14,779 nt of DNA from an uncultured Pelagibacteraceae bacterium. Its GTDB lineage: Bacteria > Pseudomonadota > Alphaproteobacteria > Pelagibacterales > Pelagibacteraceae. How positions within the stretch are numbered: position 1 is the stretch's first letter; every line of letters starts with the position of its first letter. The stretch lies in NCBI GenBank assembly GCA_902519635.1, contig CABYKW010000014.1:1-14779 (forward strand), read 5' to 3'. The notes under the pieces are model-generated. The model was not told the DNA's origin and searched no databases. It saw nothing but the letters and a program-made list of their open reading frames with translations. Position numbers and translations under genes: made by a program. Below are positions 7,877 to 14,779 of the stretch, piece after piece.

Positions 7877-9637
7877 ATGACTATATATAATGCTCCAGTT
7901 GAAGATATGATGTTTCTTTTTGATAATCTTAAAGATAATAAAAATTATAAAGAAATAGATAAATTTAAAGAAATTAATTCAGATTTAGTAAAAGACATAT
8001 TAGATCAAGCAGCTAAAATTAATCAAGAAATTGTTCATCCTTTAGCCAAAATTGGAGATGATAGCCCGTGTGTTTATGAAAATGGCATTGTAAGATCTCC
8101 TCCAGGTTACAAAGATGCCTATAAAAAATTTATAACTGATGGTTGGACATCACTTTCTTGCGATCCAAAATATGGTGGTCAGGGTATGCCAAAAACTGTA
8201 AGTACTTTTTTTGAAGAGATGTTGTCTTCAGCAAGTTTGTCTTTTAAATTATACAGTGAATTAAGTATTGGTGCATACAATTGTATTCTACATCACGCTG
8301 ATCAAAAAATTAAAGATAAATTCCTTCCTAAAATCGTAGAAGGTAAATGGAGCGGAACAATGTGCTTGACTGAGTCACAATGTGGAACCGATTTAGGATT
8401 AATAAAGACAAAGGCTATTAAAAATGATGATGGATCTTTTTCTTTAACTGGTCAAAAAATATTTATTACATCTGGTGATCATGATTTAACAGAAAATATA
8501 ATACATCTAGTTTTAGCTAAAATACCTGGTGCACCTCCCGGAACAAAAGGTATTAGTTTATTTTTAGTGCCAAAATTTAATGTTAATGAAAATGGCTCTA
8601 TAGGTTCGAGAAATGGAGTTAGCACTTTGTCTATTGAAACTAAAATGGGCATTAAAGGTTCACCTACTTGTGTATTAAATTTTGATAATGCCAAGGGATA
8701 TTTAATTGGAAAAGAAAATAAGGGTTTAAGTTCAATGTTTACTATGATGAACCTAGAGAGAATTATTGTAGGTATACAAGGTTTAGGTATTGCAGAAACC
8801 GCTTATCAAAATTCTTTAGCTTATTCAAAAGAGAGAAAACAAGGAAAATCAAATGATAATAAAAATAATGAAACTGATTTAATAATAAAACATGCTGATA
8901 TAAGAAGAAGTTTGATGAACATGAAATCAATAATCGAAGGTCAACGATCATTGGCTTTTTGGTTATCTCAGCAAGTAGATGTAAGTTTAAATCATTCTAA
9001 CGAAGAAATAAGGAAAGAAGCAGATGAAATGGTCTCTTTAATGACACCTGTAGTTAAATCTTTTTTTTCAGATATGGGAATGGAAATTACAAATGAAGCA
9101 ATCCAGGTCTTTGGCGGCTATGGTTATACAAGAGATCAAGGTATTGAACAGTTATATCGAGATAATAGAATTACACCTATTTATGAGGGAACAAATTCAG
9201 TTCAAGCAATTGACTTAGTTTTTAGAAAAGTCTTAACAAATAAAATTTTGGATAAATTTGTTACTTTAATAAGAAGTGAAATTAAAAGTAATAGCGATAA
9301 CCCTGAATTAAAAAAACTTATTGATGTTCTTGAAAAAAAAATAATTATTTTATTAAATTTTGCTAAATGGCTAGAAGAAAAAATAAAAGTTGAAAAAGAT
9401 GATGTAAGTGCTGCTTGTAACGATTTTTTAAAAGTTCTTGGTTATGTTTCTTTAGGTTTTTCATGGTTAAAAATGACAAAAATTAGTTTGGAAAATTCAA
9501 ATAAAAATAAAGATTTTTATTATGAAAAAATTAATACAGCAAAATACTTTTTCGATAAGGTATTTCCAAGAATTGATAGTCATTATCAATCAGCTATCAC
9601 GGGTAGCGATAGTATTATGAAAGCTAAATTTCATTAA
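7877..9637 (+). CDS. dmdC: DmdC-like acyl-CoA dehydrogenase (probable 3-methylmercaptopropionyl-CoA dehydrogenase)
   Basis: This FAD-dependent acyl-CoA dehydrogenase has 586 residues, much longer than the roughly 380 of short-chain members. The extra length is a C-terminal helical extension (from about residue 460), as in DmdC and FadE-type enzymes. Visible motifs are TESQCGTDL (residues 165-173) in the FAD/substrate region, FGGYGYTRD and YRDNRI before the active site, and catalytic-base Glu437 in IYEGTNS. In the DMSP pathway DmdC oxidises MMPA-CoA to methylthioacryloyl-CoA, passing electrons to an electron-transfer flavoprotein. The DmdC name rests on family layout plus linkage to the dmdB-like and dmdA-like genes; without that linkage it could equally be a FadE-type fatty acyl-CoA dehydrogenase. 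Its ATG immediately follows the fusion gene's stop, and the dmdB-like gene begins 2 bases after it. Confidence 0.8.
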   Translation: MTIYNAPVEDMMFLFDNLKDNKNYKEIDKFKEINSDLVKDILDQAAKINQEIVHPLAKIGDDSPCVYENGIVRSPPGYKDAYKKFITDGWTSLSCDPKYGGQGMPKTVSTFFEEMLSSASLSFKLYSELSIGAYNCILHHADQKIKDKFLPKIVEGKWSGTMCLTESQCGTDLGLIKTKAIKNDDGSFSLTGQKIFITSGDHDLTENIIHLVLAKIPGAPPGTKGISLFLVPKFNVNENGSIGSRNGVSTLSIETKMGIKGSPTCVLNFDNAKGYLIGKENKGLSSMFTMMNLERIIVGIQGLGIAETAYQNSLAYSKERKQGKSNDNKNNETDLIIKHADIRRSLMNMKSIIEGQRSLAFWLSQQVDVSLNHSNEEIRKEADEMVSLMTPVVKSFFSDMGMEITNEAIQVFGGYGYTRDQGIEQLYRDNRITPIYEGTNSVQAIDLVFRKVLTNKILDKFVTLIRSEIKSNSDNPELKKLIDVLEKKIIILLNFAKWLEEKIKVEKDDVSAACNDFLKVLGYVSLGFSWLKMTKISLENSNKNKDFYYEKINTAKYFFDKVFPRIDSHYQSAITGSDSIMKAKFH

Positions 9638-9639
9638 TA

Positions 9640-11268
9640 ATGAGTGTATACGAAAAAAATTTAGATAAAAATAAAGCTAATTTCGTTCCTTTAACTCCAC
9701 TTACATTTTTAAAAAGAGCGAAAGATATATATCCTAATTATGAAGCTATTATTTATGAAGATCGGAAATATACTTGGATAGATGTGTATAAAAGATGCGT
9801 AAAATTTGCTAGTGCCTTAACAAAAATTGGAGTCAAAAAAGGTGATACAGTTTCTTTTTTAGCATTTAATACCCCTGAAATTTTTGAAGCACATTATTCA
9901 GTTCCTATGACTGGTGCAGTTTTAAATACTATAAATATTCGATTAGATGCGAAGACTATTTCCTATATTTTGAATCATGGAGAAGCTAAAGTTTTAGTAG
10001 TCGATCGGCAGCTTCATACTGAAGTTAAAAAAGCTTTAAGTTCTATAAAAAGAAAAATTATTATTATAGATATTAATGACAAATTTGCTGATCAATCTAA
10101 ATTGGAAAAAATAGGGGACTTAGAATATGAAGAATTTTTAAACACAGGTGATGAAAATTATGATTGGAAAATGCCCGATGATGAATGGCAAGCATTATCT
10201 TTAAGCTACACTTCCGGAACGACCGGTAACCCTAAAGGTGTTGTATATCACCATAGAGGATCTTACTTAATGTCAACAGGAAGTGCCGCAGCATGGAATA
10301 TGCCTAATAGACTAAATTTTTTAACTATTGTCCCAATGTTTCATTGCAATGGTTGGGGATATCCTTGGACAGTCCCTATGCTAATAGGACGTACAATTTG
10401 CTTAAGAAATATAGATATTAAAAAAATTTTCGAATTAATAGAAAAATACGAAATAACACATTTTGGAGGAGCGCCAATTGTTTTAAATATGATTACTGGC
10501 TCACCAGAAAAAGACAGGAGAAAATTAAAACACAAAGTTTATGTTTTAACAGCTGGAGCACCTCCACCAAGTATAATTTTTAAAAAGATGAAAAGCCTTG
10601 GCTTCGAAGTAATGCATGTTTATGGTTTAACTGAAACATATGGTCATGTTACTCAATGTGCTTGGAATGAGTCTTGGAATGAACTTAACGAGGATAAACA
10701 GAATGAGATTAAAGCTCGTCAAGGAGTTAGATACCCTAACACAGAAGGAGTAGCTATCATGGATCCCAAATCAATGAAAGAAGTTCCAAAAGATGGAAAA
10801 ACAATAGGCGAGATAATGATAAGAGGAAATATAGTAATGAAAGGTTATTTCAAAGATAAAGATGCAACTGAAAAAGCAATGAGTGGAGGCTGGTTTCATA
10901 CTGGAGATTTAGCAGTTATGCATCCCGATGGATATGTAAAAATACAAGATAGATCAAAAGACATAATAATATCAGGAGGGGAAAATATATCTTCAATAGA
11001 AATTGAGAATACTCTTTCAAAACATCCTTCAGTATCTATTGCAGCAGTAGTAGCCAAACCAGACGAAAAGTGGGGTGAAGTACCATGTGCTTTTATAGAA
11101 ATGGTGAAAGATAAACCTGTTAATGAAAAAGAACTTATTGATTTTTGTAAAGAAACTTTAGCAGGATTTAAAGTACCAAAAAAAGTTGAATTTTGTGATC
11201 TTCCAAAAACTTCAACTGGAAAAATTCAAAAATTTGAATTAAGAAAAAAAGCAAAAAATTTAGAATAA
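9640..11268 (+). CDS. dmdB: DmdB-like acyl-CoA ligase (probable 3-methylmercaptopropionate-CoA ligase)
   Basis: This is an AMP-forming acyl-CoA synthetase (ANL family) of 542 residues that activates a carboxylate with ATP and CoA. The phosphate-binding loop TSGTTGNPKG is at residues 191-200. It is followed by the VPMFHCNGWG segment, VYGLTETYGH, the WFHTGDL and DRSKDIIISGGENIS elements, and catalytic Lys528 in STGKIQK. The MFHCNGW, CAWN and KARQGVRYP segments match the DmdB/medium-chain ligase group as I know it. The proposed reaction is MMPA + ATP + CoA to MMPA-CoA + AMP + PPi. It stands between the dmdC-like and osmC-like genes with gaps of 2 and 4 bases. Related enzymes also use short- and medium-chain fatty acids, so substrate choice is inferred mainly from operon context. 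Confidence 0.82.
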   Translation: MSVYEKNLDKNKANFVPLTPLTFLKRAKDIYPNYEAIIYEDRKYTWIDVYKRCVKFASALTKIGVKKGDTVSFLAFNTPEIFEAHYSVPMTGAVLNTINIRLDAKTISYILNHGEAKVLVVDRQLHTEVKKALSSIKRKIIIIDINDKFADQSKLEKIGDLEYEEFLNTGDENYDWKMPDDEWQALSLSYTSGTTGNPKGVVYHHRGSYLMSTGSAAAWNMPNRLNFLTIVPMFHCNGWGYPWTVPMLIGRTICLRNIDIKKIFELIEKYEITHFGGAPIVLNMITGSPEKDRRKLKHKVYVLTAGAPPPSIIFKKMKSLGFEVMHVYGLTETYGHVTQCAWNESWNELNEDKQNEIKARQGVRYPNTEGVAIMDPKSMKEVPKDGKTIGEIMIRGNIVMKGYFKDKDATEKAMSGGWFHTGDLAVMHPDGYVKIQDRSKDIIISGGENISSIEIENTLSKHPSVSIAAVVAKPDEKWGEVPCAFIEMVKDKPVNEKELIDFCKETLAGFKVPKKVEFCDLPKTSTGKIQKFELRKKAKNLE

Positions 11269-11272
11269 ATAT

Positions 11273-11722
11273 ATGTCAAAAATATCGATAGGTTTAACCT
11301 GGAAATTAGGAGATGGCAAAATGACCCCAGAAAATTATTCTAATGTTCACGAAATTATTTTTACACCTAAAATTAAAATTACTGGTGATTCAGCTCCAGA
11401 TTGGCGTGGAAATGAAATAAATAGCAATCCCGAACAAACTCTGGCGGCTTCATTAAGTAGTTGTCATATGATGACTTTTTTAGCATTAGCAGCAAAAATG
11501 AAATGGCCAGTTATTAGCTATAAAGATGAAGCAATAGCTACTCTAGGTAAAAACTCAAAAGGACAAATGTCAGTGACTAAGTTAGAATTAAACCCTAAAA
11601 TTGAATTTTCTAACAAATTTTCTGTTGATGCCAATGAAATGAAAAAAATTCAAGATAGAGCTCACAGATACTGCTTCATCGCAAATTCTTTGTCCGACGA
11701 AGTAAAGGTCTTAATTAATTAA
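11273..11722 (+). CDS. OsmC-family thiol peroxidase-like protein
   Basis: OsmC/Ohr-type proteins reduce organic hydroperoxides or handle reactive thiol species with two cysteines. Both are present: Cys64 in SSCHMMTFL and Cys134 in HRYCFIANS. The family signature at residues 50-65 (NSNPEQTLAASLSSCH) includes the usual Glu54, and the 149-residue length is typical. The start follows the dmdB-like stop by 4 bases. OsmC is generally a stand-alone stress gene, so its place inside a sulfur-catabolic run is notable. It might protect against hydroperoxides or volatile thiols made when methanethiol is released, but this is inference. The alternative is a general stress protein carried along by operon compaction. 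No Shine-Dalgarno is evident. Confidence 0.9.
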   Translation: MSKISIGLTWKLGDGKMTPENYSNVHEIIFTPKIKITGDSAPDWRGNEINSNPEQTLAASLSSCHMMTFLALAAKMKWPVISYKDEAIATLGKNSKGQMSVTKLELNPKIEFSNKFSVDANEMKKIQDRAHRYCFIANSLSDEVKVLIN

Positions 11723-11728
11723 TTTTTT

Positions 11729-12538
11729 ATGAATGTTGTAAGAAATAATGAAATTTTAAAAACTGCAATAGATCAAGATGGAATTTTTCGTCTCACTCTT
11801 AATAATCAAAATAATCATAATGCTTTATCTGAAGAAATGATGTTAAATATTCAAGCAGCCTTAGATGAGTCAATTAGTAATAAAAAAATAAGAGTAGTCA
11901 TTATTTCTGCAGAAGGTCCAACATTTTCATCGGGTCATGACTTAAAAGAATTAACACAAGGACGTCAAAATCCTGATAAAGGAAAAAATTATTTTATGAC
12001 TGTGATGAACAAATGTTCAAATTTAATGCAAACAATAGTAAATAATCCTAAGCCTGTTATTGCAGAAGTTAACGGCACTGCTACTGCTGCTGGATGCCAA
12101 TTAGTTGCTAGTTGCGACCTAGCTTATGCAAGTAAAGCTTCTACTTTTGCTACACCAGGAGTAAATATTGGTTTATTTTGTTCTACCCCGATGGTAGCTG
12201 TATCAAGAAACATATCTAACAAACATTCAATGGAGATGCTTTTAACTGGTGATTTGATATCTGCAGACAAAGCGGAAAAAATTGGTTTAATTAATAAAGC
12301 TGTAGAAAATTCTTCATTAAAAAAAGAAACATTATTAGCAGCTCAAAAAATATCAAAAAAATCTTCTATTACTTTAAAGATCGGCAAAGAAGCATTTTAC
12401 AAACAAATTGATATGACTTTATCCGAAGCATATGATTATGCTTCAAACGTAATGGTAGAAAATATGTTAAAACTTGATGCCGAAGAAGGAATAGATGCTT
12501 TCATAAAAAAACGTAAACCCAACTGGCAAGATAAATAG
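11729..12538 (+). CDS. ECHDC3-like crotonase lacking both catalytic glutamates
   Basis: This is a single-domain crotonase-fold protein of 269 residues. The oxyanion-hole elements are kept (SSGHDL at residues 67-72 and NGTATAAGC at 115-123). The two acidic residues used by true enoyl-CoA hydratases are gone: Gln124 occupies the first Glu position (AAGCQLVASCD) and Gly144 the second (ATPG instead of xxPE). This resembles the ECHDC3 group of enoyl-CoA hydratase domain-containing proteins, whose activity is unclear. It is therefore not a convincing DmdD, which depends on both glutamates. CoA thioester binding is likely; hydrolase, isomerase or lyase chemistry not needing the Glu pair is possible. 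It begins 6 bases after osmC and ends 29 bases before the hydrolase gene. Confidence 0.85.
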   Translation: MNVVRNNEILKTAIDQDGIFRLTLNNQNNHNALSEEMMLNIQAALDESISNKKIRVVIISAEGPTFSSGHDLKELTQGRQNPDKGKNYFMTVMNKCSNLMQTIVNNPKPVIAEVNGTATAAGCQLVASCDLAYASKASTFATPGVNIGLFCSTPMVAVSRNISNKHSMEMLLTGDLISADKAEKIGLINKAVENSSLKKETLLAAQKISKKSSITLKIGKEAFYKQIDMTLSEAYDYASNVMVENMLKLDAEEGIDAFIKKRKPNWQDK

Positions 12539-12557
12539 TAATCAATAAATATAAATT

Positions 12558-12561
12558 AGGA
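12558..12561 (+). promoter_or_regulatory. Ribosome binding site for the TTG-started hydrolase
   Basis: AGGA stands 6 bases before the TTG at 12568. Clear Shine-Dalgarno sequences are rare in this window, and this one supports TTG over the in-frame ATG at 12604, which would remove the first beta strand. Confidence 0.6.
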
Positions 12562-12567
12562 CTTAAA

Positions 12568-13344
12568 TTGAATCTTTTAATTGATAATAATGAAGTTTTT
12601 TTAATGGACACCGGAACAACTTTTGATTCTAATAAACACTCAGTATTATTATTACATGGTAGCGGCCAATCTCATGTGGTTTGGTCTTTAACGACTCAGT
12701 ATTTGTCAGATCAAAATTTCAATGTTTTCGCATTGGATTTTCCAGGACATGGTAATTCAGAGGGTCAAAGTTTAAAATCAATAGAAGAAATGGCTGTGTG
12801 GTTGGAAAAAGTAGTAAATAAAATAGGAGTGAAAAATCTTTCATTAGTAGGACATTCTCAGGGATGCTTAGTGGCTTTAGAATATACGAACAGATACCCT
12901 GAAAAAGTAAATAATATTATTTTTGTTGCAGGTTCTTATGAAATTCCGGTGAACAAAAGTCTTATTGATTTAGCTTACTCAGGTGATATGGAGTCCCTAA
13001 ATCTAATGATGAAATGGGGTTATGGAAAATCTAAACAATTTATTGGAGGAAATCCTTTACAAAAGATCTTAAACTCATCTAGAGAAGTAAGAGAGGTTTT
13101 AGCAGTAGATTTAATTGCATGTAACAATTATAAAAATGGAGTAAATGCTGTAAAAAAAATAAATTGCTCTACTTTTTTTATTTTCGGAGAATTAGATAAA
13201 ATGATTAAAATCGAAAAAGGAAAAGAATTTGCAGGATTAATTCCTGATTCAAAAATACATATAATCAAAAATTGTGGTCATATGATAATTTTAGAAAATG
13301 CATTTGAAATGAGAGAAAAAATTTCAGAATTTTTAAAAAAATGA
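12568..13344 (+). CDS. Alpha/beta hydrolase of unknown substrate
   Basis: This is a soluble alpha/beta hydrolase-fold enzyme of 258 residues with an intact catalytic triad: Ser97 in GHSQG, Asp210 in GELDK and His238 in CGHMI. An oxyanion loop HGSGQSH lies at residues 30-36 and the DFPGHGNS element follows. There is no signal peptide, so it is probably cytoplasmic. It resembles 3-oxoadipate enol-lactonase and esterase-like members, but nothing shows the substrate. A TTG start at 12568 is supported by AGGA at 12558-12561. Its TGA overlaps the dmdA ATG (ATGA at 13341-13344), so the two are likely translationally coupled. That coupling suggests work on a DMSP-related ester or thioester, such as editing of a dead-end acyl-CoA; this is inference. 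It is not one of the known DMSP lyase families (Ddd or Alma). Confidence 0.88.
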   Translation: MNLLIDNNEVFLMDTGTTFDSNKHSVLLLHGSGQSHVVWSLTTQYLSDQNFNVFALDFPGHGNSEGQSLKSIEEMAVWLEKVVNKIGVKNLSLVGHSQGCLVALEYTNRYPEKVNNIIFVAGSYEIPVNKSLIDLAYSGDMESLNLMMKWGYGKSKQFIGGNPLQKILNSSREVREVLAVDLIACNNYKNGVNAVKKINCSTFFIFGELDKMIKIEKGKEFAGLIPDSKIHIIKNCGHMIILENAFEMREKISEFLKK

Positions 13345-14447
13345 AAACTTTTATAACGAGATCTAGGAGATTGAGAGGAACACCTTTTACTTCAAGGCTA
13401 GAAAAGCAAGGAGTAAAAAGTTTTACTGTTTATAATCATATGCTATTACCAACTACATTTTCATCACCTGAAGAAGAATACAATCATTTAAAGGAACATG
13501 TTCAAATCTGGGATGTTTCAGTACAAAGAGAAATTGAAATTTCAGGAAAAGATTCTTCAGAATTAATTCAATTGATGACTTGTAGAAACCTGTCCAGTTC
13601 AAAAATTGGTAGTTGTTACTATGCACCTCTAGTAGATTCTGATGGTGGAATTATAAATGATCCTTTAGTTTATAAATTAGAAGAAAATAAATGGAGAGTT
13701 TGTATAGCAGACTCGGATGTGCTTTTATTTGCTAAAGGAATAGCTTCTGTAAAAAAATTTGAAGTAAATATTTTTGAAGCAAAAGTAGATACACTAGCTA
13801 TTCAAGGACCAAAGTCTGTAAAAATAATGGAAAAAGTTTTTGGAAAAGATATTATGAATTTAAAATTCTTTAAATTTGATTATTTTACATTTAATAAAAG
13901 GAAATACTTAATTTCTAAATCAGGATTTTCTAAACAAGGTGGTTTCGAGATTCATACTGACAATATAGATGGTGCCTTGGAATTATATGATTATTTTTTT
14001 AAAATCGGTAAAGAATTTAATTTAAAACCTGGGACACCTAATCATCCAGAAAGAATAGAAGGGGGATTATTATCATATGGAAGTGATATGGACATTTTTA
14101 ATAATCCTTTTGAATGTGGTTTTGACAAGTATGTAGATTTAAATTCAGATATATTTTTTTTAGGAAAAGAAAATTTAAAAAAGATAAAGGAGAAAGGAAT
14201 TAAAAATAAAATCATGGGAGTAAAAATTGACTCAAAATTTATTGATGTGTCACAAGGCATTCCAATACTGAATTTAAAAAATGATGTAATAGGTCAACTA
14301 AGATCAGCTGCTTACTCACCAAAATTTAAAAAAATAGTTGGAATTGCTATGATTAAAAAAGATTTTTGTAATATTTCTGAGAAATTTCAATTAAAAATAA
14401 ATAATAAACTAATATCAGGTGAAATTTGTAATTTACCTATTATATAA
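13341..14447 (+). CDS. dmdA: DmdA-like dimethylsulfoniopropionate demethylase
   Basis: DmdA transfers a methyl group from DMSP to tetrahydrofolate, giving methylmercaptopropionate and 5-methyl-THF in the cytoplasm. The protein has the GcvT fold and 368 residues, close to the roughly 369 of Pelagibacter DmdA. DmdA-type rather than GcvT-type features are TVYNHMLLP near residue 30, HVQIWDVS near 53, the NDPLV segment, [10 protein letters not shown] at 195-203 (GcvT has a TGE motif there), and [11 protein letters not shown] with [13 protein letters not shown]. Absence of a glycine-cleavage gcvH or gcvP neighbour and presence of dmdB- and dmdC-like genes support the call. From memory, known DmdA proteins often carry Trp in the SGxSKQGG element and Tyr just after it; here these are Phe196 and His205, so substrate use should be checked. 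A DmdA-like methyltransferase of other specificity is the main alternative. Its start overlaps the hydrolase stop by 4 bases. Confidence 0.8.
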   Translation: MKTFITRSRRLRGTPFTSRLEKQGVKSFTVYNHMLLPTTFSSPEEEYNHLKEHVQIWDVSVQREIEISGKDSSELIQLMTCRNLSSSKIGSCYYAPLVDSDGGIINDPLVYKLEENKWRVCIADSDVLLFAKGIASVKKFEVNIFEAKVDTLAIQGPKSVKIMEKVFGKDIMNLKFFKFDYFTFNKRKYLISKSGFSKQGGFEIHTDNIDGALELYDYFFKIGKEFNLKPGTPNHPERIEGGLLSYGSDMDIFNNPFECGFDKYVDLNSDIFFLGKENLKKIKEKGIKNKIMGVKIDSKFIDVSQGIPILNLKNDVIGQLRSAAYSPKFKKIVGIAMIKKDFCNISEKFQLKINNKLISGEICNLPII

Positions 14448-14449
14448 TT

Positions 14450-14734
14450 ATGAAAAAAGCTAAAATTTACATACCAACTAAAACCGCAATGCAGTCTGGT
14501 CGAGGAAAGCTTAAAAAATGGGTTTTAGAATTTTTAACTAAAGATACTCAATTGAATCCATTAATGGGCTGGGAAAGTTCCACAGATACACTTGGTGAAG
14601 TAATATTAAAATTTTCCTCAAAAGAAAAAGCCATAGAATATGCAAAAAATAATAATATTTCCTATACTGTTATTGAACCCAAACAAAAGGAATTTGTGAT
14701 CAAATCTTATGCAGACAATTTTCTAAAGGATTAA
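14450..14734 (+). CDS. NDUFS4-type complex I accessory subunit
   Basis: This 94-residue protein belongs to the ETC complex I subunit family related to mitochondrial NDUFS4, found in alphaproteobacterial NADH:quinone oxidoreductase. Family features are AKIYIPTKTAMQSG at residues 4-17, WVLEF at 25-29, PLMGWESSTDT at 37-47, and the YTVIEP to SYADNF ending. It is expected to bind the peripheral arm of complex I at the inner membrane. The C-terminus stops soon after YADNF, slightly short of some homologues. It starts 2 bases after dmdA and ends 2 bases before the next ATG. It links to the operon by position only; reoxidation of NADH from catabolism offers a loose connection. It supports an alphaproteobacterial origin. 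Confidence 0.88.
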   Translation: MKKAKIYIPTKTAMQSGRGKLKKWVLEFLTKDTQLNPLMGWESSTDTLGEVILKFSSKEKAIEYAKNNNISYTVIEPKQKEFVIKSYADNFLKD

Positions 14735-14736
14735 TT

Positions 14737-14779
14737 ATGTGGCGTAGTTTTTTCACAGATAAGAAATGGTTTTACTGGT
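14737..14779 (+). CDS. Start of a probable SbmA/BacA-type transporter (partial)
   Basis: An ATG at 14737, 2 bases after the previous stop, opens a frame that runs off the window after 14 codons (MWRSFFTDKKWFYW). An N-terminus with a basic/aromatic FFxxKKWFYW stretch just before an expected membrane helix resembles SbmA/BacA peptide transporter-like proteins. With 14 residues this is only a suggestion; that it is a coding start is more certain than its identity. Confidence 0.4.
   Translation, partial: MWRSFFTDKKWFYW

Larger units (their letters stand above)
5654..14447 (+). other. Probable DMSP demethylation/MMPA-CoA degradation operon
   Basis: Seven consecutive same-strand genes with gaps of 0 to 29 bases, one pair overlapping by 4. 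In order they are the HAD/ECH fusion, DmdC-like, DmdB-like, OsmC-like, ECHDC3-like crotonase, alpha/beta hydrolase and DmdA-like. No internal terminator was seen. DmdA, DmdB and DmdC supply the first three steps of the known DMSP demethylation pathway. A canonical DmdD, a thiolase, a methanethiol oxidase and a dedicated regulator are absent from the window. Two further plus-strand genes follow within 2 bases each and may share the transcript. Confidence 0.72.

Noticed and set aside
11729..12538. Calling the small crotonase DmdD (methylthioacryloyl-CoA hydratase)
   Set aside because: The position suits it, but Gln124 and Gly144 replace the two glutamates DmdD needs.
12539..12567. A possible terminator or riboswitch before the hydrolase gene
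   Set aside because: The 29 bases hold no hairpin or conserved aptamer, only an AGGA ribosome binding site.
13341..14447. Annotating the GcvT-fold gene as glycine cleavage T protein
   Set aside because: The SKQGG element replaces the GcvT TGE motif, the N-terminal TVYNHMLLP and HVQIWDV segments are DmdA-like, and no gcvH or gcvP is adjacent.

Overview
The window comes from a very AT-rich, tightly packed genome. Genes abut or overlap by 4-11 bases, the longest stretch between genes is 74 bases, and there are no mobile elements, CRISPR arrays or long repeats. Gene content (a DmdA-type demethylase with DmdB- and DmdC-type enzymes, an NDUFS4-type complex I subunit, a zinc-less MetRS, a HolB-MetG-TatD-MBL run) points to a streamlined marine alphaproteobacterium, most likely SAR11/Pelagibacterales or a similarly reduced lineage. 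This placement is inferred from protein recognition, not from a marker-gene tree.

Region 1 (1-3388, plus strand) is housekeeping: the C-terminal end of a probable DNA polymerase III delta' subunit, methionyl-tRNA synthetase, a TatD metal-dependent hydrolase and a PhnP-like metallo-beta-lactamase-fold hydrolase, all with overlapping ends. Region 2 (3378-5496, minus strand) converges on it. It reads nhaA, a NifU/SufU-like Fe-S scaffold protein, then an exported 2-Cys glutathione peroxidase, coupled by 4-base overlaps. A 74-base divergent intergenic region (5497-5570) holds back-to-back sigma-70-like promoters whose -35 boxes overlap.

Region 3 (5571-14779, plus strand) is the notable part. A tRNA-Pro(TGG) is followed after only 6 bases by a nine-gene run with gaps of at most 29 bases: a 3-hydroxyacyl-CoA dehydrogenase/enoyl-CoA hydratase fusion, a DmdC-like acyl-CoA dehydrogenase, a DmdB-like acyl-CoA ligase, an OsmC-family protein, an ECHDC3-like crotonase, an alpha/beta hydrolase, a DmdA-like DMSP demethylase, an NDUFS4-type complex I subunit, and the first codons of a probable SbmA/BacA-type transporter.

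Read together, DmdA would move a methyl group from dimethylsulfoniopropionate (DMSP) to tetrahydrofolate, giving methylmercaptopropionate (MMPA). DmdB would make MMPA-CoA and DmdC would oxidise it to methylthioacryloyl-CoA. The usual next enzyme, DmdD, is not recognisable. The small crotonase here lacks both catalytic glutamates, whereas the crotonase half of the upstream fusion keeps both. The testable idea is that the fusion does the hydration step, and that the OsmC protein, degenerate crotonase and alpha/beta hydrolase are uncharacterised accessory parts of a DMSP operon read from a tRNA promoter.
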